Assembly: GCA_025345505.1 (NCBI GenBank)
Contig: JANVCC010000022.1
Location: 32,773,602 to 32,837,601, forward strand
Direction: 5' to 3'
DNA from: Todiramphus chloris collaris
Lineage: Eukaryota > Chordata > Aves > Coraciiformes > Alcedinidae
DNA length: 64,000 nucleotides
The position numbers were made by a program, and so were the translations under genes. Below, in pieces: positions 46,601 to 64,000 of this stretch. Below the pieces are notes generated by a model, which saw nothing but the letters and a program-made list of their open reading frames with translations, had not been told where the DNA came from and did no database searches. Position 1 is the stretch's first letter. Every line of letters begins with the position of its first letter.

Positions 46601-46675
46601 GAGTCGTAGGAGAACGCGGTCTTACAAATACAGCTGTTCTCAATGCCCGAGCTGACAGTGGCTCGGCACTGGGTA

Positions 46676-47150
46676 ACCATAGACTCACAGAAGGAGCTGG
46701 GTTGGAGGGGACCGTTAAAGGTCACCTTGTCCAACCACCCTGCAGGAAGCTGGGACATCTTCGATGAGAGCAGGTTGCTCAGAGTCCAGTCCAACCCGAC
46801 CTTGAACATTTCCAGGGATGGGGCATTGACCACCTCTCTGGGCAGCATGGGCCAGTGTTTCACCACCTTCATCCTAAAAATGTTCATCCTTGTCTCCAGT
46901 CTAAATCTACCCTCTTTTAGTTTATACCCAACCACCCCTTGTCCTGTCACAACAGGCCCTACTACAGAGATTGTCCTCATCTTTCTTACAGGCCCCCTTT
47001 AAGTATTGAAAGGACATAATGAAGTCTCCCTTGAGCCTTCTCCAGTCTGAACAACCCCAACTCTCACCCTGGCCTCACAGGAGAGGGATTCCAGCTCTCA
47101 GATCATTTCTGTGGCCTCCTCTGGACCCCCTCCAACAGCTCTCCCAGCAT
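46676..47150 (-). mobile_element. CR1 LINE fragment (3' part, antisense)
   Basis: The plus strand carries gggttggaggggaccgttaa, then gcaggttgctcagagtccag, then ccagggatggggcattgacc and ggcccctttaag-like text. This is the reverse complement of a long 3' CR1 piece. It lies just upstream of copy B's promoter, toward DTX3L. Confidence 0.9.
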
Positions 47151-48830
47151 CATGCTTTCAAATCAAGTCACAACGTAAAAATACCTGTTTCCATCATTCT
47201 CCACCAGAAATACTTGTACCACTGTGCAAGGCTGCGTTGAAAAAGTATTTTCCTCAGACCAAGGCATCAGGTAGCTGAGACATTTTCAATCAAGTGCTCA
47301 GGGCATCCCCTTGCAGTGGTTAGTTTTTCAGCTCTTTCTAATGTGCCCAGCAGTGAGACACTACAATAGCAGATAAGAATCTTTCCCATTAGCTTCACTG
47401 AAAGTTCATTAAACAGGATACGCACAGGTGGATATTACCTAAAGACAGGTGTCAGACATGCTGCTGAGCAGGCCCATGGAGATGCCTTTGTTTTGGCAGG
47501 TGATCAACCTTTTGTTTCCTAACACACTGTTCTTCTAACCATGCTCCCCTCTCTTGCTGTGGCCCAGGTAAAATACCTGACTTGACTGCAATCGGTGCAG
47601 GTTTATTCCTCAACTGTACAGCTATGATTAGAAAGTAAAGGTCTGTATAGCCGGTGATAGGATAAAGGCTTGGGAGCTTTCAGTGACAGTTAATAGGACT
47701 CTGCGGCAAAACTTAGCCTGCAAAACTTTGCCACAGATTAAAACAGAGCTGGTGAATTGTCAGATAGGGGTCTCACATCAGTGCATCGGCTTCTTGGGAC
47801 AGAAAGTGAACCAGACTGAGAGAAGGTGGGGAGGTTTGATCCTCACAGCCTGTGCCAGTGTGCAGAAACAGCTGGAGTGTTGGTATCTTACTGCATAGAA
47901 GAGGGAGGAAACATGAAACAGTGTAAAATGTGAAAACAAATACAGTAAAACAAAACCACAGTAGGAAATACATCCCAACCCCCACGGAAACCAGTGCCCC
48001 CACTGCAAGTCAAGGTGGTATGGCACTGCCTATCCACAATGTGAGAATCTTAAAAAAAAATATTGGAGTCTAAATCACTCCAAATTATGGCATTGCTGGG
48101 AAGCTCCTAAATAACATAAATAAATAAAATACATATATGCACAACTACACTTGTCTAAAGCAGGAGGAAACACCTGTACAGAAGAATGCAGAATTGAGCA
48201 GATGGTATCTTTATATTTTATTTATTATATTCAATAGCCTAACATGGTGTAACTCACTATGGCTGCATTAAGTGAAAATTACTTGTTTCACGCCCTCACA
48301 AAGGTAATTAGCAAGCTGTTTGGAGCAGAGTAGCAACAAAGCGTCTTCATGATATGATTTAAACCATCTATTGGAAGCAGAGGGAGGAATATAATTTTAT
48401 AGTTGCAAAGCTGAGTTAAATATTTTATCTTAAATACAACAGAAGGCACAGAACCAGGACCCCACTGTCAGAGACGGCCAAGAGCCCTGTTACTTTCCTT
48501 TTGCTCCAGCACAGCTCTGGGAATTCAGTTCTGCAGGGTCAAAAATACAGCAGCATCCATGTGTGCCCTCAGACATTACCCACACTCATTTCATGGTTAA
48601 AACCCACATCACCAATGCCACTGCTACCTTGACAAGAAGCAAAAGATCACAGCCTGGTCAGAGCTGGTACTATTACAGCTGCATAAAAATCTTCCAGCAG
48701 ATGATTACATGATGCTATCCATGATGACAAACATAATAACACAGAGCTAAAGTTAAGTATTTAATTGACTCAAAGCTAGTATTGGATCTATAGGTTTTGT
48801 TTGGTCAGACTGAAGACTTGTAGTGCAGGT
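47151..48830. other. Intergenic spacer between PARP14 copy B and DTX3L
   Basis: No gene or recognisable repeat. A+T-rich non-coding sequence with a few short unsupported open frames. Confidence 0.6.
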
Positions 48831-48837
48831 TTACTGG

Positions 48838-48856
48838 TTTATTCACAAGGTTTATT
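48838..48856 (-). terminator. Two AATAAA polyadenylation signals for DTX3L
   Basis: Minus-strand AATAAA at 48838-48843 and 48851-48856, about 300 bases past the DTX3L stop. A further AATAAA overlaps the stop codon itself (GAATAAAG around 49153-49160), but it is too early to be the only signal. Confidence 0.5.
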
Positions 48857-49154
48857 GGTAAAATAATATACATAATTTGATATTTCAAAAATGCAACAAG
48901 TACTAATGCTGAAACTCACAAGACCCAAATTATTTAAAGGCTACACACAGAGGGAAGAGTTATTCAAGGAAGTAAGTGATGTGTAAAAAGAACATGTTAT
49001 CATTTGATGAAAAAAAGATTAATTTTCTTATCTGTGAAATACAAGTGATTTGATTAGCAGCAGTTGAACAAAATAACTTCTTTCTTCTTAGTGCTGGAAT
49101 ACTAAATGAACTACTACACGTTCCACTCAAAGAACTGATGGTTAATGAATTTCT

Positions 49155-55685
<6,531 letters not shown>

Positions 55686-55900
55686 GACGCCCGCCGCCGC
55701 CGCCGTCCGCTTTCGCTTTCGCTTCCCGCTCCGCCGCTCGGGATACACGGCCCGAGCCCCGCTCCAGCCCCGGGCTCCGAGAAGCAGACGCCTGCGCCGC
55801 GCAGCGCCGGTTAATGGGTATCTTCCAGGTAACGCGCCTGGGCTGCGGTGGGCGGAGGGTGCGAGGGGCCGGGGCTGGCGCCGGGCCCCCGTGGGGGCGG
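55686..55900. promoter_or_regulatory. Bidirectional DTX3L/PARP9 CpG-island promoter with ISRE-like site
   Basis: The DTX3L start codon and the likely first PARP9 exon are separated by under 150 bases of CpG-rich sequence. At 55711-55726 the plus strand reads TTTCGCTTTCGCTTCC, that is GGAAGCGAAAGCGAAA on the other strand, a perfectly spaced GAAANNGAAA element preceded by GGAA. In human these two genes also share a bidirectional, interferon-responsive promoter (established knowledge). A weaker GAAGTGAAAC match lies at 56064-56073 in PARP9 intron 1. Confidence 0.8.
55735..55828 (+). other. PARP9: Probable PARP9 5' non-coding exon 1
   Basis: Ends at a CCAG|GTAACG donor (55828/55829) inside the bidirectional CpG island. 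The 5' boundary is a guess; no transcript data. No convincing ORF begins in it. Confidence 0.4.
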
Positions 55901-56418
55901 CCGTGAGCTGGGCAGCAGCTCCCTGAGGGGCCGGGGGGGCCCTGTGCGGCTGGGCGGGACGGGACGGGACGGGCTGGGCTCTCGGCCTTGGCGAGCCCCG
56001 CTGCCCGCGGGGTCCGGGCCCCGCTGGAGGGAAAGCGGCGTTCTGTGGCCCGGCGCTCGGGAAGAAGTGAAACTTCCCCGCGTCTCGTCGCCCGCAGCGC
56101 AGCCGGAGCTACGGGGGGGGCCCTGAGGAACGGGACCCGCAGCGCGCCGGTCACCGCGATTTCAGCTCGGAACAGCGTTTTAGATGTTATTAGAACTTAT
56201 ATATTTAGAACTTCAGGCAAACTTTTGCAAAGGTGGTGCTGCTGCCTTTGCTGGCGGTAGAACTGCTCCTGGGGGAACACAGCTCCTCAGGCATTAACGT
56301 GCATTTTCTCTTTCTTCTTTCGGTTTTGGTTTTGGGTTGTGTGTGTGTGTGTTGGGTTTTGGGGTTTTTTTGTTTGTTTGTTATTTATTTGTGTTTGTTT
56401 TTTTTTTTTTTACAATAG

Positions 56419-56458
56419 AGTTAAAGTCCAGGGACCTCGGAAAAGAAGATCAGTTTCG
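56419..56458 (+). other. PARP9: Possible PARP9 5' non-coding exon 2
   Basis: Forty bases between a strong polypyrimidine/AG acceptor (T-run then acaatag, ending 56418) and a TTTCG|GTAAGC donor. Non-coding. Supported only by splice-site quality. Confidence 0.35.
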
Positions 56459-57890
56459 GTAAGCCTCCCATTTAGACATCTGCAAAGCGCGTTCCTGTGT
56501 TTAAGTTGAAAATCGCCAGCTACAACCAGCAAACTGGAAAACGTCAACGTAGAAGAGCCAAAAGCATCCTGAAATTATACATGGTTAAGGATAAATGTTA
56601 TTACTCCTCACTTCGGCAGGACCTGATTGCATTTCTCTGCTGAAAACTAGGAGCTCAGAAGTGTTTAGATGAATCGGTGTATATAGTCTTTCAATGCAAA
56701 ACGTTAGACTCTTCTTACAAGTACGTAGCATACTCGGGAGGAAGGTTTGATTCAACTCTTACAAATCGATTTACAGTAATTAACTTAACTACTGCCTGTA
56801 GTACTGCCGGTGCCTGCCAGGAGAGGGCTGTATAGCCACAGTGAGAACATAAAAACTGCCCCACTCTGTACCATTACTTTTGTTCCCTAAAAAGAGTGGT
56901 TTAAAAAGCCTTTCTGCATTCAATATGTTCCACGGAGAAAGAACTTGCTTGTGGGCTTTCGGTGCAGACCAAAGAAGAGCCGTAGAAGGAAAGCCAAAGC
57001 TCAGAGTAAGATCTCTGTGTTACAGTTAACGGAAGGTACGGGCGAGTGTTCCTCTGGGGGTGCGGCTGTGACTCGCTGGCTCTGCGAAGGCCTGGGGTAC
57101 TCACCCCTTGGATCTTGCTGGCCATCAATAACAAAATAGTACGAATGCCTGTGAGAGGTCAGAGGCAGGCTCCAGTCCTCTCACCAAAACCAGCTCCGTT
57201 TGAAGCCCTGATTATGGTGTGGCTTCTCACATTTGCTTTCTCAGCCAAAGTTTTAGTGGCAAAGGCAGCACAGTGTGACGGTGGCACTGCAGCCAGTTAA
57301 CAAAGCCCCCCAAAACATCATCTCTTTCAAAGATGTTACTGCCGCACTTGTTTGCTTCTTTTTCCACCTTCTCACCATTTATTCTCAGCCCATTCAGTTG
57401 TGCTGCTGCATCAGTCTTTGAGGCTGGTGCTCTAAATTGAACCAAGTTTTGTGGGGTCTTGTTTTGTTTTGCTTTCTAAAATTCAGATTATACCACTGAT
57501 TCATTTAAAAATATGGCCCCAACAATAGCTGTGTCAGCACAATGGTGGAGAGAATAAATGGTAGGGAAGAGAGAGAGAACAAGCAGCAGGAGGAGAAAAA
57601 CCTCAGCCAAGCTTTCTTCTCAGGCAAACAGTAAGGCAAACCCAAACCCTTGTCACCACATGCTCAGTGATACTGTTGCTGTCATCTTTTAGTGCCTGTC
57701 TTTGCTTAGTTGGGCTTTCTAAGCCTATGAAAAGGGGAGGGAGGAGAACACACTATGCCAAAAATACTGTTAAGTAATGACAGTAGGATAAAATTAAGAG
57801 CTATAAACCACAGTACTGTATAAAAAGCAATGTTTTGGCAGTAGTATCCTTGGATTTCACTTAGTATTATTCTGTATTCTAGGGCCAAGC

Positions 57891-60800
57891 ATGGTCATGG
57901 ATGAGGACAGCTTGATGATTCCCATCAATAAAGATGCCTATGAAGTTCTTAAAAAAAGAGAGGACTGTCTACGTAACCTGATTTACAAAAAGTTTGCTTG
58001 TACATTGACCTTCAGAAGTGCAAAATGCATTGGTGAAGTGTACAGGAAGAAACTAAAGCTGGGAATTGATATTTGTGTTTGTAAGGATGATCTCACAAGA
58101 CACAAAGTAGATGCTTTGGTAAACGCAGCCAATGAACATCTAGACCATGCAGCAGGTCTTGCTTTAGCCCTCGTGCGTGCTGGAGGGCCAGAAATACAAG
58201 AGCAAAGCAAGCTTCATATTAAAAACCATGGAAAACTCTCAGCTGGTGAAATAGCAGTGACAGGTGGAGGGATGCTTCCTTGTAAGAAAATTATTCATGC
58301 GGTTGGCCCAAGGTGGAACGTTTATGAAAGTGATAGATGCTGTTTCCAACTTCATCAAGCTATTGTGAATGTTCTGAACTATGTTAGTGCTCCCGAAAAC
58401 ACTATAAAATCTGTGGCTATCCCAGCAGTGAGTTCAGGTGGTTTTGGCTTCCCGCTCCATTTGTGTGCTCAGGTTATTGTAATGGCTATAAAGGAATTTG
58501 TCGAGGCAAGCCCACCAACCTGTCTCCGGGAGATCCACCTGGTGAACATTTACGACCCTGCAGTTGCAGAAATGAAGAGGGCCTGTGAAGAGTTTCTGGG
58601 TGGTACCAATTCACTTTGGGAAACTCTTTCAGCTTCACCATACCAGCCTCCAACTTTCATCAAACATGGAGACATTCGCTTGCGCATAGTAAGAGGACTC
58701 CTTGAAGAGCAGAAGGTAAGTCTGTCCCATAATGCATTGAATGTGGAGTTGCCACTAAGTCTTTGCAGGATTTGGAGCCCAAGAGTTCACAACACATGCA
58801 GTATCAGTCAGCTAAGTACTTACCTTCTCAGCCTGATGAGAATTTACAAATGGGAAATAAATTATAGCAGCAGTGAGTTGTGGGTTTTTTTGTGGTTTTT
58901 TTTTTTATAAAGGGGTGTTAAACTTTAGAGCGTTTCTTTTGTGTATACGTGCTGTTATGGCATAGTAGGAAGCAGCTAAATACTGGATGACTAATAACAA
59001 TATATCCCTGTGTTAATGATTATCTTCTTATAACGCCATGGGAGCTCACATTTTCTCACATGTTCCCTAGAACTCTTATGTTTTTGCCATGTGTTTTTTT
59101 CCTATACTTTATGTTCTCCTAAATGCCACTGCTGGAGATACTCAGCAAACGCTGAAACAGCTGAAAATAAGTTATACAGATGATATGGACCTTATCTTGA
59201 ACAGTACATCATTTAAATCTTTTAGTTTACCTTTTCAGCTAGAAAATCTGATGTGAAATATATGACCTTAGTCATAGCAATCCAACAAAGCTCTTACTCT
59301 GGAAGCTGCATCACAGAAATGGCATTTGTCTTCAGCAAACAAAACAAAACAAAAATCGTAACTTTTATTTTAAAGAAGTATCTTAATTGACTAGTAAATT
59401 AATTTTTTTAAGTGAGAGCAAAGGATTGCAAAGTTGACATTATGGGGAATTTTATTAACCAGTTCTACAGGGCTGAAAGATACCACATGCCTTCAAAACT
59501 ATGAGGAAAATATGCTCCAAAGTCTTCTACATTTAGATAATCTTCAGCAATTTAACTTTGTTAACAAGTTAAGTTAGAACAACTACCGCTCTTGTCAGTG
59601 TTCTATAAACAAGTTCTTTGCATACTTAATTTGAAATATGGAAGACCTACTACAGGAACCTGCTGTTTCCACTGGGAATTGGAAGCAACCATAGCTTTGC
59701 AGTTCCCTTGTGAGCACTGACCCTTCTAGTTTGGTGGAGTGCTTGCCACCCTAACACAGGGAGCATCTGGGTGGGCTGGGATAACAAACACAGACATAGT
59801 TCTGTCCTGCTCGTTGTTAACTGGCTGTGGAATTACACTTGATGAGGCACGTATGGTCACTTCTATAGCTGTGGTAATGTTTCTGTTGAAAACACTCTCA
59901 TGACTTGAACAGGTCTTATGAAGGCTGTTGGCTTCTGAAAAAAATGTATGCATCTAATGCCACTAGAAGGTGCATATTTTGATGTATTCCAGCACTGCCC
60001 TTAGGAGTACAGTAGTAAGAGAACCTTTCAAACAGCTAATCTGATGCAGTCACGCTTTTGTTAAAGGAATTGTTCCGAGAAAGAGAGCTCTGTGTAGTAG
60101 CAAAGCTTGAAAACAGTAAACTTGAGGTATACTGAAACTTTGCACTCTTTTCTTCCAGACTACAGCTATTGTTAATTCCATGTCTATGACTGATGAGCGT
60201 TACTCTCCAGTTTCAAAGGGACTGCTGCAAAAAGCGGGTTCAGCTCTTCAGGATGAACTTAAGTCTCAACTTCTATATTCCTCATCTTACAAGAAACTGA
60301 TAGTAACAAAAGGGTATAAACTGCCCTGTGAGTTTGTACTGCACGTTGTATGGGCGCAACACTACCACAGGGTGTTACTGCGTCAGGTAATGATCAGTTA
60401 GATTGGATTCTAATTGATTCTCATGATGATTGATGTGCAGACTAAAACACTTGTTTTTCCTGCAGGAATTAAAACTTGCAGTGACAAATTGCCTGCAACG
60501 CTGTCGGCAATGGCCATCGCCCTCCGTTTCTTTTCCAGCAAATGGGATTTGGGCATTGCTGCTGCCTGTTGATACAGTGGCAGAGATCATGATTGAAGAG
60601 GTTTTAAATTTTGCCAGGGCACACCCTGAGATGAAGATAGATGTGCAGTTTGTCTTTGGCCCAGATGACGGTGTTGCCTATGAGGTAACAAATTTGTTGT
60701 TAACTACCAATAAGGAAAAACCCAAACTGTAAAAATATTCCCACAGATGACTACAAATTAAGATAATCTGAATTCTGTACTACTTGCAACCCTTGTAAGT

Positions 60801-63486
60801 GGCTGGTCCCTTTATGAAAGTATTTGTCTCATTAACAGGTATTATTTATCTTTACAATTCTTTATCTTCACTAGATCGGAAGTCTTCACCCTGTGGTCTG
60901 ACAACAAGAGGAGGGAGCTTTTGAAATTTTCATGACTGTCAACAAATTTATAAGAAGGAGTCTACTCTTAATTAATTAGGGAATAAACTTACTCTTTCTC
61001 AGGAATTTTCTTTAACTGTTTGGGGGTTTTTTTGGGTACAAAATTCCTAGGGCAATAGACTAACAACACATTGTATCACCTAAGATGACAGAAGGGGATA
61101 ATTTTGACTGCAATGTGCCGTTTTCCACCTTTTGGATGTTTGCCTGATGTGATTAATACACAACAATTGCAGATAGCCATCTATTACAATACAGAGTTTG
61201 CTTTTGTTCCCATTTAACTTCAACCATCCGTTTTCAACAGGTGTCAGAACTACGCAGAGCAGGGTTGGAACAAGATGATCTTTAGGGTCTGTTCCGACCC
61301 AAGCCATTCTATGACTCTAAGATAAGATCCATGTTCTCTAACAGTCCCATAAACTCTAAAGGAAGCTGTATGACAGCCATGTGCTTGTCACTTATTTCTG
61401 ATAATCTGGGCAGAGCAGGAACTCTACTGTGGTTCCATGACTTCCGGATATACCACAAGCACAAGGAGTTGTTTGAGGTGCCATTCAGTGTGTAAGTTAT
61501 CTTAGGAGATGCAGAAGAACAGGAATGCATTTGATACTGTCAGGAGTGAAATTCTGGAAAAGCTGACAAATGTTAGCCACTAACCATTTCAGAATTGGGG
61601 GGGGGTGTGTAACTACAGCTGTACGCTGCTTATCTAACAGAGTTTTGAAGAGATTAATTGCATATTTGACAACAGAGATTGCAAAACTCCTCCTAAACTT
61701 TTCTCTTTCAAGGTTTTCCAGAGAAAATTTTCTTCAGCAGCGCACAAACTGGAGAAACCCCAATATTATAACAGAAGTGAACATTTCAGTAAGTAATGAA
61801 CAGAAAGGGCATTTCAAGTAAATGAGCAATCCAGATTTGAGAATCTGAAATCGTATTGCCTTTAAAAAGAACTCAGTATTTGCCTGTGTGTCCTGGGGAA
61901 AGGGGGGGGCAAAACTGCCTGAGCGCTTTGCATTTTTCCCTTAATAGGAACAGAACTGAGCAGACTCCTGTAAGGTTTTTCAAACATAAAAATCATTGTC
62001 AGTGCCTGACTTGTTAGAAGTAACTTAGTGGAAGGAAAATAAATTCTGCATGGGAGGTGGGGTGGGGTCCTGCAAACCTTACCTCCTGGTTTGTAATCTC
62101 AAGGGTTTTGGGGCTTTTTTGAGCATACCAGGAGCACAGTATGTTTATTCCACTGTACATCATGGATAACATATAGGAATTTGTGATAGCACTTGAAAGG
62201 GATTCACTCTTCCAATCCACATGTATTTAAAAAAATTAATAAATCAAATCTTTCTCCTAGGTACTGAGTCAGGCAGTCAAAATGTAAAAGAGCCTGCACA
62301 TAATGAACCAGCTATTGAACTTCAGGGGAGCACACGTACCGCATTGGAAGCAGCAGAATCGTGGATCCAAAGCATGATACAAATTCAGGGAAGTCACCAT
62401 GCTGTTATTGAAAACAATCACATTTTTAGCCTTGGTAGAAATGAGTTTGCAGAACTAGCTCGAGAGCAGCCTTCCAGTGTCTGTGTATTGGAAGAAGTGA
62501 GAGATGGAAAAGCAAGACTGGATTTTCAGGGCCCTCCTGGTGCTGTGATTGATGCAGTGCTTGCAACTGAAAAATTACTGCTTTGTATGCAAGAGAAGAC
62601 TACAGCCAAACAAGAGGAACTGCTGTACTTAATGGGTATGTAAAGCAAATAAGTGACTAATTTAGTATGTGAGTGCCTAAATAGGGTCGGGATGAAGCAG
62701 CATGTATCTGTGCATTGCTGAGAATGGACAGACGTGCATTCAGTTCACACACAGACTGAGCATTGCTTTAATTACTGATATTACTGTACTTCTAGCACAT
62801 GAGCCCCTGAAAGACCACTTGTTAGCTTTGGTTACTCGCTTGGCAGTATTCCACCAGGACAGCTTCACTTAAGCCTGGCCACCAGAGAGTTACAAAATTT
62901 GCAGTTAATTAATACCTACCTTTGCTTGCAACAGCTGGGCCACCATCACAGGACCGACCAATGGAGATGTTCTGCAGAGTCCCTGAATTCGTTAACAGTT
63001 GATAGTACCAGTGGCATTACAAAAAGCTACTGAGCGATCCATGTTTCCTCATGTTTGTGTAGTCACTCACTACAGATACCGTTACATGAAAGCTGGGCTG
63101 TGGAGAGATGTAATGGAGAAGATAAATGGCTTTTCTTTGGTTCCCTCTCTGGTTTTTTTAACAAATGTAGAAAAAATGAAGAAATGAATCAGTCCCTCTC
63201 GATATTAGTCTCTGACTTTATTTGGGAGAATATTTAAATTCTTTGTTCTTATCTAAACTACAAAAAACTCTATTGGATCCCTTCTCCTTGCCTTTGCTTC
63301 AGATACTATATGAAATTTTTCCTCCCTTATCTGTATCCAGGCCATCCAGACACAGATCAGCTTTCAGGTTACCCTCACAGGACAAATGCTGCTAAACGCG
63401 TCCAGATTTCACTGGTGGAATCACACCTCCAGGAGTTTAAAGACAGACAAAAACAGTTTGAAAAAGCTGGCCTTTGTGTTCTCAAG
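57891..63486 (+). CDS. PARP9: PARP9 (macrodomain-containing inactive ADP-ribosyltransferase), 5' part, runs off the right edge
   Basis: Coding exons: 57891-58715 (exon begins 57883), 60159-60386, 60466-60684, 61713-61788, 62261-62635 and 63341-63486. All borders are GT/AG and phases agree, about 624 residues. [16 protein letters not shown] matches the IPIN start region of human PARP9; the roughly 60 residues before it in human are absent. Macrodomain 1 (about residues 45-245) has [34 protein letters not shown] and [12 protein letters not shown]. Macrodomain 2 (about 276-424) is degenerate: [15 protein letters not shown] and [13 protein letters not shown] replace the ligand motifs. Then comes a KH-like segment ([14 protein letters not shown]) and the start of the WWE/ART junction (the 146-base exon, as in PARP14). 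The catalytic-like domain lies beyond the window. Partner of DTX3L; interferon-inducible reader of ADP-ribose. Confidence 0.92.
58716..60158. other. PARP9 intron between the macrodomain 1 and 2 exons
   Basis: About 1.4 kb with no exon or repeat recognised. Read-through frames after 58715 end within 65 codons and show no family resemblance. Confidence 0.6.
61233..61320 (+). mobile_element. CR1 3'-end fragment in PARP9 intron
   Basis: gagcagggttggaacaagat, a gatctttagggtctgttccg block and acccaagccattctatgact match the CR1 3' terminus in sense orientation, in the intron before 61713. Confidence 0.85.
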
Positions 63487-64000
63487 GTAAAGAATGAAAA
63501 AACTGAATCTCAGCTGATGGTTTTGAACTAACGTGTTTAACATATGCTTAAAAAATTCAGATGAACTATTCCAATATATTGCTTTTAAAAATTTAGATCA
63601 AATCACCGTAGTCCTTAAAACAGATGTAGCATTTACTCTGCATAAAAAGCATTTTAATTATAATGCAAATAAGCACTCAAGTGTGGTTAAACTAAATGGA
63701 GAAGTCTGTTTAACTGTAGTGTATGCTCTGTCTCTTATTTCATGCTTCAAATATTCCTTTACAGACTCTAAAGAAATACGAGACTGGCATGTTAGAATGA
63801 GTCCAGTATTCCAGGATACTACCTCCATTTTCTTCTTGTGAGCTTGGCACCAAAAATTAGCAACTGTATTTAGGATCTGATGAGTAGTGTGTTGAAGCTG
63901 GGATCTTGCTTGGGTATCAGTGCTTCATGGAATGGGAGGAGAATGAGGCTGTGCAACAGAGAAATGCGGAGTGTGTAAACAGGGATTTGTTTGCACAGGA

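Noticed and set aside
56064-56077. Second ISRE in PARP9 intron 1 (GAAGTGAAACTTCC)
   Set aside because: Only one full GAAA unit with correct spacing to a GAAG half. Too weak to list as a separate site.
63487-63531. Continuation of the PARP9 exon beyond 63486 ([11 protein letters not shown]...)
   Set aside because: It superficially resembles the human VEKIDNEVLM stretch, but it ends at a stop after 15 codons, and AAG|GTAAAG is a good donor at exactly the phase and exon length (146) used in PARP14.

Overview
This is a vertebrate, almost certainly avian, genomic window. Its genes have spliced introns, CpG-island promoters, CR1 LINE fragments with the typical bird 3' end, and three copies of one solo-LTR family that I associate from memory with non-galliform birds. 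The species is not identifiable from the sequence. The window is an innate-immune ADP-ribosylation locus in the arrangement PARP9 / DTX3L / PARP14-type genes.

Layout, left to right. Positions 180-954 (minus): the first three coding exons of a gene that looks like LMLN (leishmanolysin-like metallopeptidase), starting from a CpG island that reaches about 1250 and is followed by a CR1 element split by a solo LTR. Positions 4225-25350 (minus): a complete 17-exon PARP14-type gene (copy A, 1837 codons). Positions 27801-46349 (minus): a second complete 19-exon PARP14-type gene (copy B, 1905 codons). Positions 49155-55685 (minus): complete 5-exon DTX3L (735 codons). Positions 57891-63486 (plus): the 5' two thirds or so of PARP9, which runs off the right edge. 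DTX3L and PARP9 diverge from one shared CpG-island promoter. Exon joins were made by hand from GT/AG sites, reading phase and remembered human proteins. All phases close, and homologous exons of A and B have the same lengths (205, 34, 237, 222, 150, 63, 168, 207, 146, 175 and 290 bases).

How the genes work together. From family knowledge, PARP14 is an interferon-induced mono-ADP-ribosyltransferase with RRM, KH, three macrodomains, WWE and a catalytic domain. DTX3L is a RING/DTC E3 ligase that partners PARP9. ISRE-like GAAA repeats lie within about 50 bases upstream of all three minus-strand start codons (both PARP14 copies and DTX3L), consistent with co-induction by interferon.

Most interesting observations. 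(1) Copies A and B are strongly diverged over most of their length, yet macrodomain 1 (436 bases, 14 mismatches counted, no gaps) and exon 1 (205 of 205 bases) are nearly or fully identical, which looks like interlocus gene conversion. (2) Copy B has two extra N-terminal exons that include an additional RRM-like unit. (3) A 75-base tandem duplication over the end of a macrodomain-3 exon in copy B gives a second in-frame splice donor. (4) Both copies read H-Y-M rather than H-Y-L at the catalytic triad. (5) PARP9 macrodomain 2 has lost its ADP-ribose-binding signatures. (6) Copy B sits where human PARP15 lies, and LMLN sits where human HSPBAP1 lies.
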